Source of the DNA: Ectopseudomonas toyotomiensis
GTDB taxonomy: Bacteria > Pseudomonadota > Gammaproteobacteria > Pseudomonadales > Pseudomonadaceae
NCBI RefSeq assembly: GCF_900115695.1
Contig: NZ_FOXK01000005.1
Span: forward strand, 124,001-188,000
Direction of reading: 5' to 3'
Length of the DNA: 64,000 nt
The translations under genes and the position numbers were made by a program. The notes under the pieces were generated by a model that was not told where the DNA came from, did no database searches, and saw only the letters and a list, made by a program, of their open reading frames with translations. Position 1 is the first letter of the stretch, and each line of letters starts with the position of its first letter. Shown here piece after piece: positions 36,310-45,769 of the stretch.

Positions 36310-37734
36310 TCAGCCCTGCAGCGGAACCAGGCGCGGGGCGATCATGTTCTCGGGGCGCAGGATGTCGGCCAGGGTGGCCTCGTCCAGCAGCTGCTCCTCG
36401 CGCACCAGCTCCAGCACGCCGCGCCCGCTTTCCAGGGCGACCTTGGCGATGCGGGTGGCGTTCTCGTAGCCGATGTAGGGGTTCAGCGCGGTGATCAGAC
36501 CAATGGAGTTTTCCATCAGTTCACGGCAGCGCGCCTCGTTGGCGGTGATGCCGTCGATGCACAGCTCGCGCAGCATGTCCATGGCGCGGGTGAGCAGGCG
36601 GATCGAGTCGAAGATCTTGTAGGCGATCAGCGGCTCCATCACGTTCAGCTGCAGCTGGCCACCTTCGGCCGCCATGGTCAGGGCCAGGTCGTTACCGATC
36701 ACTTCGAAGGCCACCTGATTGACTGCTTCGGGAATCACCGGGTTGACCTTTCCCGGCATGATCGAGCTGCCCGGCTGACGCGCCGGCAGGTTGATCTCGT
36801 TAATGCCGGTACGCGGGCCACTGGACAGCAGACGCAGGTCGTTGCAGATCTTCGACAGCTTGACTGCGGTGCGCTTGAGCATGCCGGAGAACAGCACGAA
36901 GGCGCCCATGTCGCTGGTGGCCTCGATCAGGTCGGCAGCCGGGGTCAGCGGGTGACCGCTGATGATGGCCAGGCGCTTGACCGCCAGGGCCTGGTATTTC
37001 GGGTCGGCGTTGATGCCGGTACCGATCGCGGTACCGCCCAGGTTGACTTCGGTGAGCAGGGTCGGCGCCAGCAATTTCAGGTGCTGCAGGTCTTCGCCGA
37101 GGGTGGTGGCGAAGGCGCGGAATTCCTGGCCGAGGGTCATCGGCACGGCGTCCTGCAGCTGGGTGCGGCCCATCTTCAGCACGTGGCCGAACTCCAGGCC
37201 CTTGGCGGCGAACGACTGGATCAGCTTGTCCAGCGCACCGAGCAGGCTGTCGTGGCCGAGCAGCAGGCCGAGGCGGATGGCGGTCGGGTAGGCGTCGTTG
37301 GTGGACTGCGCCATGTTCACGTCGTTGTTCGGGTGCAGGTGCTGGTACTGGCCCTTCTCGTGACCCATGGCCTCGAGGGCGATGTTGGCGATCACCTCGT
37401 TGGCATTCATGTTGGTCGAGGTGCCGGCGCCGCCCTGAATCATGTCGACCACGAACTGCTCGTGGAACTCGCCCTGGATGATGCGTGCACAGGCGGTACT
37501 GATCGCCGTGTGCTTGGCGGCGGACAGGTGGCCCAGCTCACGGTTGGCGTCCGCCGAGGCCTGCTTGACCATGGCCAGGCCGATCACCAGCTTCGGGTAG
37601 TGCGACAGCGGCACGCCGGACAGGCGGAAGTTCTGCACGGCGCGCAGGGTCTGGATGCCGTAATAGGCATCAGCAGGGACTTCGAGGGTGCCGAGCAGGT
37701 CTTTTTCGACGCGAACAGATGCAGCAGAGGACAT
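36310..37734 (-). CDS. aspA: Aspartate ammonia-lyase (aspartase)
   Basis: A 474-residue enzyme of the fumarase/aspartase superfamily converting aspartate to fumarate and ammonia. Signature PGSSIMPGKVNPVIPEAVNQ with the catalytic Ser in the flexible SS loop, plus GGAGTSTNMNANEVIAN and HPNNDVNMAQSTNDAYPTA. The start at 37734 gives the length usual in Pseudomonas. It precedes the acidic amino acid symporter, so uptake and deamination are encoded together; a divergent LysR gene may regulate it. Confidence 0.95.
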   Translation of the reverse strand: MSSAASVRVEKDLLGTLEVPADAYYGIQTLRAVQNFRLSGVPLSHYPKLVIGLAMVKQASADANRELGHLSAAKHTAISTACARIIQGEFHEQFVVDMIQGGAGTSTNMNANEVIANIALEAMGHEKGQYQHLHPNNDVNMAQSTNDAYPTAIRLGLLLGHDSLLGALDKLIQSFAAKGLEFGHVLKMGRTQLQDAVPMTLGQEFRAFATTLGEDLQHLKLLAPTLLTEVNLGGTAIGTGINADPKYQALAVKRLAIISGHPLTPAADLIEATSDMGAFVLFSGMLKRTAVKLSKICNDLRLLSSGPRTGINEINLPARQPGSSIMPGKVNPVIPEAVNQVAFEVIGNDLALTMAAEGGQLQLNVMEPLIAYKIFDSIRLLTRAMDMLRELCIDGITANEARCRELMENSIGLITALNPYIGYENATRIAKVALESGRGVLELVREEQLLDEATLADILRPENMIAPRLVPLQG

Positions 37735-37876
37735 GATAGCGATGGCTCTTGGGAAGTACGGCGAGTGCCGCGATGCCCATAGAATATGGGCTCCGACCGT
37801 CTCGCTACCAATGCCGTTACTTGCTGCCCCATGCACAATCGGCATAATGTGGATGTGACTGCGAGATAGCGGCAAA

Positions 37877-38041
37877 CGTAGGGTGGGTTAGCCGCATGCT
37901 GCCATTGCCGAACATCACGTCGTTCGAGACGCGGCGTAACCCACCATCGGCGCAACGATGATCCATCGCCTGGTGGGTTACGCGACGCACCATGGCAGCT
38001 GCGTCTGCCGAACCGCGTTCAGCGTCGCTAACCCCCCTACG
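37877..38041. repeat. Dispersed repeat block with GTAGGGTGGGTTA ends
   Basis: A 165-bp non-coding block in the 333-bp gap between aspA and the LysR gene. It begins CGTAGGGTGGGTTAGC (37877-37892) and ends with its near-complement GCTAACCCCCCTACG (38027-38041); internal copies of GTAACCCACC and GGTGGGTTACG occur near 37940 and 37975. It resembles GTAGGGTGG repeats common between pseudomonad genes. The 140 bp nearest aspA (37735-37876) should hold its promoter. Confidence 0.7.
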
Positions 38042-38067
38042 CCTCGTGCAAGCCTCGGGAGCCTGCG

Positions 38068-38970
38068 ATGAACCTGGAAACCAAATGGCTGGAAGATTTC
38101 GTCGCCCTGGCCGGCACCCGCAGCTTTTCCCAGGCCGCGGAAAAGCGCTTCGTCACCCAGCCGGCTTTCAGCAGACGAATCCGCAGCCTGGAAGCCATGC
38201 TCGGTCTGACCCTGGTCGACCGCTCCTGCACCCCCATCGAACTCACCGAGGCCGGGCGGCTGTTTCTGGTCACCGCGCGCAGCCTGGTCGAGCAGCTCGG
38301 CGAAGTGGTGCGTCATCTGCACAATCTGGAGGGCCAGCAGGGCGAGGTGCTGTCGATCGCCGCCGCCCACTCGCTGACCCTGGGCTTCTTCCCCGAATGG
38401 ATCGCCCGCCTGCGCCGCGAAGGCCTGCCACTGACCACCCGCCTGGTGGCGACCAACGTCGGCGAGGCGGTGCACTCGCTGCGTGAAGGCGCCTGCGACC
38501 TGATCCTCGCCTACTACGATCCCGACGCGGCGCTGCAGATGGACCCAGAGATCTTTCCCTCGCTGCACCTGGGCACCACCTCCATGCTGCCGGTGTGCGC
38601 GGTTGGCGAGGCCGGCGCGCCGCTGTTCGACCTCGACGGCGGGCAGAGCGTGCCTCTTCTGGCCTACAGCGCCGGTGCCTTCCTCGGTCGCTCCGTCAAT
38701 CTGCTGCTGCGCCAGCGCGCCCTGCGCTCGACCACGGTGTACGAGACCGCCATGGCCGACAGCCTCAAGAGCATGGCCCTGCAGGGCATGGGTGTGGCCT
38801 GGGTGCCACGGCTGTCGGTGACGGCGGAGCTGGGCCGTGGCGAGCTGGCGATCTGCGGCGGCGAACACTGGCAGATCCCGCTGGAAATCCGCCTGTACCG
38901 CTGCGCCCTGGTGCGCAAGGCGGCGGTGCGTTTGCTGTGGCGCAAGCTGGAGGGTGGCCTGGCCATGTAG
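38068..38970 (+). CDS. LysR family transcriptional regulator
   Basis: A 300-residue LTTR: an N-terminal winged helix (WLEDFVALAGTRSFSQAAEK, VTQPAFSRRIRSLEAMLG) and a periplasmic-binding-like effector domain beginning near residue 95. The HTH subtype (LETKWLEDFVALA) resembles regulators of amino acid or dicarboxylate genes. Divergent from aspA across a repeat-containing gap; regulation of aspA and the symporter is plausible but unproven. Confidence 0.9.
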   Translation: MNLETKWLEDFVALAGTRSFSQAAEKRFVTQPAFSRRIRSLEAMLGLTLVDRSCTPIELTEAGRLFLVTARSLVEQLGEVVRHLHNLEGQQGEVLSIAAAHSLTLGFFPEWIARLRREGLPLTTRLVATNVGEAVHSLREGACDLILAYYDPDAALQMDPEIFPSLHLGTTSMLPVCAVGEAGAPLFDLDGGQSVPLLAYSAGAFLGRSVNLLLRQRALRSTTVYETAMADSLKSMALQGMGVAWVPRLSVTAELGRGELAICGGEHWQIPLEIRLYRCALVRKAAVRLLWRKLEGGLAM

Positions 38971-38994
38971 ATGAGCGGCGGGAGCCGGATAGCT

Positions 38995-39011
38995 GGTGCG
39001 CGCGGCGCACC
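38995..39011. repeat. Short GGTGCG palindrome followed by CCTACGG
   Basis: Inverted repeat GGTGCG-N5-CGCACC after the LysR stop. The same GCGGCGCACCCTACGGCA string occurs after the MocR gene near 34602, so this is another copy of a dispersed 3'-end repeat. Confidence 0.6.
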
Positions 39012-39111
39012 CTACGGCATGGCGCCTAGGTCGCGGCAGCACGCTCTCGTAGGGTGTCGCGGGGCCGCCTAGGCCATGCGCACCGCAGGCGACCGGGATA
39101 CACGCCCCGGA

Positions 39112-39954
39112 CTACGCCGCCGTACAGGCGGAACCTGCCGCGGCGCCCAGTTGGCCATCGAGAAACTCCAGCACCCGCCGCGCATAGGCCTCCGGCTGGG
39201 CGACATAGGCCAGGGTATGATCGGCGCCCGGTACCTGCCAGAACTCGCAATGGGTGGCGGCGGTCAGCGCCGCGTGCAGTTGCTGGCCGTCCTCGAGTGG
39301 GGTGTGGCGATCCTCCTCGCCGTAGATCAGCAGCAGCGGCGGGCGACCGACTAGGCGCTGCGCGGCATGCAGCGGGCGCAGGCGACGTTCGCCGGCCGGA
39401 TAGACCAGGCGGCTGAGCTGGATGCCCAGGCGCGGCAGCGGATAGGGCCGCCAGAAGTGCAACAGGGTGGGAAAGGCCGACTCCAGCACCGCCGCCTTGA
39501 ACGGATGCTGCGCCAGCGCCAGGGCGCACAGGCCCATGGCCGCGCCCATCGAGGCGCCTAGCAGCGCCACCGGTAGATCCGGGTAGCGCGCCTGCAGCGT
39601 CTGCCCGGCGGCGAGCACGTCGAGCGGGTAGTCCATGGTGGTGGAACTGCTCTCGCCGAAGCCGTTGAGGTCGAACAGCATCACGTGATAACCGGCCGCG
39701 CGCAGCAGCTCGGCATGTCCGTGCTTGAGCCAGAAGCCCTTGGCCGCGGTGCCCATCGGGTGGCACAGCAGCACCGCACCGCGCACCTGCACCGCGCACG
39801 CCTCACCCAGCAGCGCGGCCAGGCTGGCCCCCGATTCGCTGGTCAGCGACAGGCGCTGCCAGCGTGCGGCATCGACCTGCTCGGGCCAGCGCCAGGGCTT
39901 CATGAAACGTCCGAAGAAGGGTTTTTTGAAGAGCCGGTAGGCTGTATGTTTCAT
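39112..39954 (-). CDS. Alpha/beta hydrolase
   Basis: A 280-residue serine hydrolase-fold protein. Nucleophile elbow LLGASMGAAMG (GxSxG form), oxyanion-hole strand VLLCHPMGTAAKGFW, catalytic acid in LLIYGEEDRHTP and catalytic His in VPGADHTLAYVA. No signal peptide. The N-terminal segment (MKHTAYRLFKKPFFGRFMKP) is basic and may associate with membranes. The reaction is unknown (esterase, lipase or dienelactone-hydrolase type). Divergent from the GlxA-type regulator across 139 bp. Confidence 0.87.
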   Translation of the reverse strand: MKHTAYRLFKKPFFGRFMKPWRWPEQVDAARWQRLSLTSESGASLAALLGEACAVQVRGAVLLCHPMGTAAKGFWLKHGHAELLRAAGYHVMLFDLNGFGESSSTTMDYPLDVLAAGQTLQARYPDLPVALLGASMGAAMGLCALALAQHPFKAAVLESAFPTLLHFWRPYPLPRLGIQLSRLVYPAGERRLRPLHAAQRLVGRPPLLLIYGEEDRHTPLEDGQQLHAALTAATHCEFWQVPGADHTLAYVAQPEAYARRVLEFLDGQLGAAAGSACTAA

Positions 39955-40093
39955 CGCCGCTGTTCTCCTGCCTGATGGGTCGCGGGCCGCCAGTGGCGAC
40001 CGGGTGAGGCCATGCTAGGAAGCGCAGCGGTGCCTCACCATGGGCAAAAACGACCAATAACAGGCGGATAATTCCGCCAGCGGGGCGGGAAGG

Positions 40094-41071
40094 ATGAAGG
40101 TCACGGTGGTGATGGCCGAGCGCTGTTCGGCCACCAGCGTCTCGGCGGCACTGGAGTTTCTCGAATGCGCCAACGTGCTGCAGCGCTTTCTCACCGGCGA
40201 CCCGGCGGCGACGCCGTTCGAAGTGCACAGCGCCTCCCTCGACGGCGCCCCCGTCGAGTGCACCGGCGGCCTGCGCCTGACCCCGCAGCGGGCGCTGAGC
40301 GAGGTGCCGCACAGCGATCTGGTGATAGTGCCCGGCTTCATGTTCAACATCCTCGGCGTGCTGCCGGCCCTGGAGCCGCTGAGCGCCTGGCTGCGCGAGC
40401 GCCATGCGCAGGGCAGCTACATCGCCAGCATGTGCACCGGCACCTTCGTCACCGCCCAGGCCGGCTTGCTCGACGGTCGCCGCGCCACCACCCACTGGAT
40501 TTTCAGCGAGCAGTTCGCCCGGCGCTTTCCGCGGGTACTGCTGCAGGCCGAACGCAGCGTCACCGACGACGGCCAACTGCTGTGCTCGGCCGGCTCCACC
40601 ACCGGCAGCGACCTGCTGCTGCACATCATCCGCCGCTTCGCCTCGCCGCAGTTGGCCATCGAGTGCTCGAAGAAGCTGCTGGTCGACAGCGCCGAGCGCC
40701 TGCAGACGCCCTACATGAGTGCCTCGTTCAACAAGGCGCATCAGGACGCCGAGGTGCTCAAGGTGCAGATCTGGCTGGAGAAGCACAGCGCCGAGCGCAT
40801 CGGCCTCGACGAGGTCGCCACGCGCTTCGCCCTGAGCCCGCGCAATCTGATCCGCCGCTTCAAGGACGCCACCGGGCAGACGCCGGTGCAGTACCTGCAG
40901 AACCTGCGCCTGGAGCGGGCCAAGTACCTGCTGGAGGCAAGCCAGGAGAACTTCGAGCGCATCACCCAACAAGTCGGCTACGAGGACGGCAGTTCCTTCC
41001 GCCGCCTGTTCAAGGAACGCGTCGGCCTGTCGCCGGGCGCCTACCGGCGGCGCTTCAATCGGCCGACCTGA
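40094..41071 (+). CDS. GlxA-type AraC regulator (DJ-1/PfpI domain plus AraC HTH)
   Basis: A 325-residue regulator: an N-terminal DJ-1/PfpI-like domain (residues 1-190; SDLVIVPGFMFNIL and YIASMCTGTFVTAQAGLLDG with the nucleophile-elbow Cys) and a C-terminal AraC/XylS domain with two HTH units (LDEVATRFALSPRNLIRRFK; ITQQVGYEDGSSFRRLFKE). GlxA-type proteins include the choline/carnitine/arginine regulators GbdR, CdhR and ArgR of Pseudomonas. Divergent from the hydrolase gene, which is its most likely target; the polyamine module converges on it. Confidence 0.92.
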   Translation: MKVTVVMAERCSATSVSAALEFLECANVLQRFLTGDPAATPFEVHSASLDGAPVECTGGLRLTPQRALSEVPHSDLVIVPGFMFNILGVLPALEPLSAWLRERHAQGSYIASMCTGTFVTAQAGLLDGRRATTHWIFSEQFARRFPRVLLQAERSVTDDGQLLCSAGSTTGSDLLLHIIRRFASPQLAIECSKKLLVDSAERLQTPYMSASFNKAHQDAEVLKVQIWLEKHSAERIGLDEVATRFALSPRNLIRRFKDATGQTPVQYLQNLRLERAKYLLEASQENFERITQQVGYEDGSSFRRLFKERVGLSPGAYRRRFNRPT

Positions 41072-41072
41072 A

Positions 41073-41090
41073 CGCCCCGCCTGTGGGGCG
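41073..41090. terminator. Hairpin between convergent regulator and polyamine genes
   Basis: Stem CGCCCC / GGGGCG with a 6-base loop in the 31-bp gap between the GlxA-type gene (plus) and the binding protein gene (minus). No U-tract; modest bidirectional terminator. Confidence 0.5.
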
Positions 41091-41102
41091 CCCGACCACC
41101 GT

Positions 41103-42197
41103 TCACTTGCCCGACTTGATCGACGTCCAGGCCCGCGTACGCACGCGCTCGATCTTCTGCGGCAGCGGCTGCACCACATACAGCGACTTCTGCAGCTCAG
41201 GGGTCGGGGTCAGGTCGGGGTCGTCGGCGATTTCCGCGCCCACCAGTTCCATGCCCGGTACGTTGGGGTTGGGGTAGCCGAGAAAATCGCTGATCGGGGC
41301 GATGACCTTGGGTTCGAGCAGGTGGTTGATGAAGGCGTGGGCTTCGTCGACGTTCTGCGCGCTCTTGGGGATGGCCCAGGTGTCGAACCAGATCGGTGCG
41401 CCTTCCTTGGGCAGGCGCCAGTTGATCACCACGCCGTTGCCGGCTTCCTTGGCGCGGTTGGCGAACTGGTAGAAGCTGCCGGAATAACCGATGGCCACGC
41501 AGATGTCGCCGTTGGCGATGTCGGTCATGTACTTGGCGGAATGGAAGTAGGCCACGTACGGGCGCACCTTGAGCAGCAGTTCGGTGACCTTGTCGTAGTC
41601 GGCCGGGTTGGCGCTGTTGGGGTCCAGACCCAGGTAGTGCAGGGCGATGGGGATGATCTCGGTGGGCGAGTCGAGCATGGCCACGCCGCAGGATTTCAGT
41701 TTCTCCATGTACTCGGGCTTGAACACCAGGTCCCAGCTGTTAACCGGCGCGTCTTCACCGAGCGCGGCCTTGACCTTGTCCGGGTTGTAGCCGATCAGCA
41801 CGGTGCCGTACATGTAGGGCACACCATACTGGTTGCCCGGATCGTTCTTCTCCAGCAGGCCGAGCAGCACCGGGTCGAGGTTCTTCCAGTTGGGCAACTT
41901 AGACTTGTCCAACGGGGCGAACACGCCGGCCTTGATCTGGGTTTCGAGGAACTGGTTGGAGGGGATCACCAGGTCATAGCCGGAGTTGCCAGTGAGCAGC
42001 TTGGCTTCCAGCGCTTCGTTGGTCTCGAAGGTGTCCCAGGTGATCTGGATGCCGGACTCCTTCTGAAAGTCCTTGGGCACCTCCGGGAGGATGTAGTCGG
42101 CCCAGTTGTATACGCGCAGCTCCTTGGCCTGCACCGCGCCGCTGAGCAGGGTGGCGCCGCACAGGGCGGCGCCGAGCATCTGTTTGATGACTTTCAT
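41103..42197 (-). CDS. Polyamine ABC transporter substrate-binding protein (PotF-like)
   Basis: A 364-residue periplasmic binding protein with signal peptide (MKVIKQMLGAALCGATLLSG to VQA). Polyamine-binding family features: LRVYNWADYILPEV, DTFETNEALEAKLLTGNSGYD, YGVPYMYGTVLIGYN and IWFDTWAIPKSA (Trp/Asp ligands). No permease or ATPase genes are nearby, so it must serve a transporter encoded elsewhere. It lies 49 bp downstream of the acetylpolyamine amidohydrolase gene on the same strand, as at PA1409-PA1410 of P. aeruginosa. Confidence 0.92.
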   Translation of the reverse strand: MKVIKQMLGAALCGATLLSGAVQAKELRVYNWADYILPEVPKDFQKESGIQITWDTFETNEALEAKLLTGNSGYDLVIPSNQFLETQIKAGVFAPLDKSKLPNWKNLDPVLLGLLEKNDPGNQYGVPYMYGTVLIGYNPDKVKAALGEDAPVNSWDLVFKPEYMEKLKSCGVAMLDSPTEIIPIALHYLGLDPNSANPADYDKVTELLLKVRPYVAYFHSAKYMTDIANGDICVAIGYSGSFYQFANRAKEAGNGVVINWRLPKEGAPIWFDTWAIPKSAQNVDEAHAFINHLLEPKVIAPISDFLGYPNPNVPGMELVGAEIADDPDLTPTPELQKSLYVVQPLPQKIERVRTRAWTSIKSGK

Positions 42198-42246
42198 CGT
42201 TTCTCACCCCTGAAATGTTGCTCTTGTTTGGCAGATTGATCGCCGA

Positions 42247-43275
<1,029 letters not shown>

Positions 43276-43347
43276 GCAAAGCGCTCCAGGCTCGTTGTTG
43301 TGCCTGCATTGTTCGCCCGCTGGCAGCGAATCGAGAACGCTGGCAAC

Positions 43348-43375
43348 GGCCAAAAGGGGATCGAAATGGCCAAAA
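43348..43375. promoter_or_regulatory. Direct repeats upstream of aphA
   Basis: GGCCAAAA occurs at 43348-43355 and 43368-43375, starts 20 bp apart (about two helical turns), 73-100 bp upstream of the aphA start. Possible operator; the regulator is unknown. Confidence 0.35.
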
Positions 43376-43494
43376 AATGGCCGAGAGCGATTTTTTAACA
43401 GCGCGCAGCGACGCTGCCTGCCAGGTCGCCGCCAGGGAGGACTGGCCATGAATCTCCCCACCACCACGGCAGACAAATGTAACAACCCGTGATG

Positions 43495-43511
43495 CTTAAG
43501 CTTTTCTTAAG
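43495..43511. promoter_or_regulatory. PmrA-box-like direct repeat
   Basis: CTTAAG-CTTTT-CTTAAG, which fits the PmrA response regulator box YTTAAK-N5-YTTAAK known from enterobacteria. It lies 72 bp upstream of the PepSY gene, which heads a four-gene envelope operon, and 219 bp from aphA. Each half-site is itself palindromic, so the direction of action is not fixed. Suggests control by a PmrAB-type system (polymyxin, cationic peptide or metal response). Confidence 0.55.
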
Positions 43512-43583
43512 CCTGACGGCCGATGGTGGCAACCTGCCTGGGGCCAAGCCCCGTACCATCAGCCACGCCAAAGGATGCCGAGC

Positions 43584-43898
43584 ATGTCGACACCGGCCCG
43601 CCGCCCAGTTCGCGCCCTGACGATGCTCGCACTGCTTGCACTATCCAGCGCCGCACTCGCTGATACCGACTGCGCTCGGCAAGACCGCAGCGCCTGGATG
43701 CCCGAGTCGCAGTTCCGCGAGCAGATGAAGCGCCAGGGCGTGCAGATCACCAAGTTCCGCATCACCCCCGGCAATTGCTACGAGATCTATGGCTTCGACC
43801 GTGACGGCCGCAAGCTGGAGATCTACTACGACCCGGTCGATGCCCACCCGGTAGAAGAAGTCGCCAGCTCGCACCTGGCTTCGCCCAGCCATCCCTGA
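43584..43898 (+). CDS. PepSY-domain periplasmic protein
   Basis: A 104-residue protein with signal peptide (MSTPARRPVRALTMLALLAL to AALA) and one PepSY-like domain: WMPESQFREQMKRQG, ITKFRITPGNCYEIYGFDRD, GRKLEIYYDPV. Two cysteines (DTDCARQ and GNCYEI) could form a disulfide. Such proteins often accompany envelope-stress two-component systems. The second Met is chosen because AAAGG is 9 nt upstream of it. First gene of the operon behind the PmrA-like box; the next gene starts 10 bp on. Confidence 0.82.
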   Translation: MSTPARRPVRALTMLALLALSSAALADTDCARQDRSAWMPESQFREQMKRQGVQITKFRITPGNCYEIYGFDRDGRKLEIYYDPVDAHPVEEVASSHLASPSHP

Positions 43899-43908
43899 AC
43901 CACCGAAC

Positions 43909-45186
43909 ATGACCTCGAGCCTCAAGACCTGCGCCCTGCTGCTGGGCGCTGCCACGGTGTTCGCCTGCGCCTGGTTCGGTGCTGCCCCGCACGCACTGGC
44001 GCCCTTCGTCAGCCAGCAACCAGCGCCAGCCTATGCGCCACCGGCCATGGCCGCACACTTCGCCTCCTCCGATCTGGAGGATTTCGTTCATTCCGCCTCC
44101 ATCACCGGCCTGCCCGGCGGCGATCTGATGGCAGCCTGGTTCGCCGGTACTCGCGAAGGCGCCGCCGACGTACAGATTCGCGCCGCGCGCTTCGATGCCG
44201 CCAGCGGCCAGTGGAGCGCCGAGCGTGTGCTGGCCAGTCGCGAGTCGACCCAGCGCGCGGTCGGCAAGCACATCCGCAAACTGGGCAATCCGGTCATCAG
44301 CCTGGCGCCGGACAACCGCCTGTGGTTGTTCTACGTCTCGGTGTCGCTCGGCGGATGGGCCGGTAGCGCGGTCAATGCCATGGTTTCCGACGACCTTGGC
44401 GAAACCTGGTCGGCGCCCCGGCAACTGGTCACCAGCCCCTTTCTCAACATCAGCACGCTGGTGCGTGCCGCGCCGGTGTTCCACGCCGATGGCAGCATCG
44501 GCCTGCCGGTGTATCACGAGTTTCTCGGCAAGTTTCCCGAATACCTGCACCTGAGCGCCGCAGGCGAAGTACTGGGCAAGTACCGCATCGGCAAGGGGCG
44601 AGACTCCCTGCAACCGACCGTGGTGGCGCTGGGCGAACGCCGCGCCGTGGCCCTTTTGCGCTATGCCGGCGAGGAGCATCACCGCGTGCTGGCCAGCTAC
44701 AGCGAAGACGCCGGGCGCAGCTGGAGCCATCCGCAGCCGGTCGAGCCGAGCAACCCCAACTCGTCCCTGGCGGCGGTCGGTCGCCCAGACGGCAGCTTGC
44801 TGGTGGCGATGAACGACCTCGAAGACGGGCGCTTTCGCCTGACCCTTTATGCCACCGACGCCAACCTGGCCAACTGGCGCACTCTCGGCGAACTCGACGA
44901 AAGCCCTAACCCCTGGGGCGAACCGATTGCGCAAGATGAATTCCCGGCCGTGGTCAGTGAAAAATTCCGCGCCAGCGGCGGCAAGCCGGAGCAGCAGGCG
45001 CAGTTCCTCGAACGAGTGAGCGCGCGCATGTGCAGCGCCAAGGGCTGCACCTTCGACTACGAATACCCCTACTTCACCCGTGACCGCAAAGGCGCCTACC
45101 ACCTGGTGTATTCGTGGAACGACATGTTCATCAAGCACCTGAGCTTCAACGAGGCCTGGCTCTCGGAGCGCCGCCCACATGACTGA
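43909..45186 (+). CDS. BNR-repeat (sialidase-like) beta-propeller protein
   Basis: A 425-residue protein with an N-terminal signal/anchor (CALLLGAATVFACAWFG) and a six-bladed propeller. Two canonical Asp boxes are visible, SDDLGETW and SEDAGRSW, with GDLMAAWFAGTREG, KHIRKLGNPVI and the FDYEYPYFTRDRKGAYHLVYSW terminus typical of the BNR_2/sialidase superfamily. The Arg triad of true sialidases was not clearly identified, so glycosidase activity is uncertain. It overlaps the next gene by 8 bp and is followed by an LTA-synthase-like enzyme, so it may act on a surface glycan or phosphoglycerol-decorated polymer. Confidence 0.82.
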   Translation: MTSSLKTCALLLGAATVFACAWFGAAPHALAPFVSQQPAPAYAPPAMAAHFASSDLEDFVHSASITGLPGGDLMAAWFAGTREGAADVQIRAARFDAASGQWSAERVLASRESTQRAVGKHIRKLGNPVISLAPDNRLWLFYVSVSLGGWAGSAVNAMVSDDLGETWSAPRQLVTSPFLNISTLVRAAPVFHADGSIGLPVYHEFLGKFPEYLHLSAAGEVLGKYRIGKGRDSLQPTVVALGERRAVALLRYAGEEHHRVLASYSEDAGRSWSHPQPVEPSNPNSSLAAVGRPDGSLLVAMNDLEDGRFRLTLYATDANLANWRTLGELDESPNPWGEPIAQDEFPAVVSEKFRASGGKPEQQAQFLERVSARMCSAKGCTFDYEYPYFTRDRKGAYHLVYSWNDMFIKHLSFNEAWLSERRPHD

Positions 45187-45769
45187 TTTCTGGCTGCCGC
45201 ATCTGGCCTTCACCCTGCTCGCGTTCCTGATCTTCGCGCGCCTGACGCGCACTGCGACGCAGCGCGGCATCCTGCTGGCGGGTTGCCTGCTGCTCAGCCT
45301 GGTGCCGGTCCAAGGCATCAGCCTGGCGCTGCAGTTGCGCACCTATATCGGCGACCTGTCGGTGGCCAGCCTGGTGCTGCTTGGCTGGGCGACGCTATGC
45401 CGTTTTGGCCTGTCGCACGCCGGCGCCCGTGATCGCCTGGCCAGCCTGGCGCTGTTCGCCGGCCTGGCCATGCTGCTCTACCCGGCGGCGCTGGGCCTGA
45501 ACTATGCCGACCCTTACCAGCTCGGCTTCGAACCCCGACCGATGCTGCTGGTACTGGGCCTGTTGTGCGCGGTGCTGATCCTCCAGCGCAGCTGGCTTGG
45601 CGCCCTGGCGCTGGTGTTGGCGACCCTGGCCTTCGCCCTGCGCCTGGGTGCCTCGGAAAACTACTGGGATTACCTGATCGACCCCTACCTGGCCCTCTAC
45701 AGCCTGGGCGCGCTGCTGAGCGCCGCTGTGCGCTGGCTGCTGGCCAGACCGACAAGGAAACTCGCATGA
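45179..45769 (+). CDS. Integral membrane protein of the envelope operon
   Basis: A 196-residue, very hydrophobic protein with about six membrane helices (LPHLAFTLLAFLIFARL, GILLAGCLLLSLVPVQG, LASLALFAGLAMLLYPAAL, PMLLVLGLLCAVLILQ, LGALALVLATLAFALRLG and the C-terminal helix). The NYADPYQLGF loop is likely periplasmic. No family recognised. Overlaps both neighbours (8 bp upstream, 4 bp downstream), so it is tightly coupled to the BNR protein and the LTA-synthase-like enzyme and may be part of the same membrane complex. Confidence 0.78.
   Translation: MTDFWLPHLAFTLLAFLIFARLTRTATQRGILLAGCLLLSLVPVQGISLALQLRTYIGDLSVASLVLLGWATLCRFGLSHAGARDRLASLALFAGLAMLLYPAALGLNYADPYQLGFEPRPMLLVLGLLCAVLILQRSWLGALALVLATLAFALRLGASENYWDYLIDPYLALYSLGALLSAAVRWLLARPTRKLA

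Noticed and set aside
36295..37782. Plus-strand open frame of about 495 codons opposite aspA
   Set aside because: Antisense shadow of a clear aspartase.
43762..45342. Minus-strand open frame of about 525 codons opposite the BNR gene
   Set aside because: Antisense shadow of a gene with clear Asp boxes; no ribosome site or motif.
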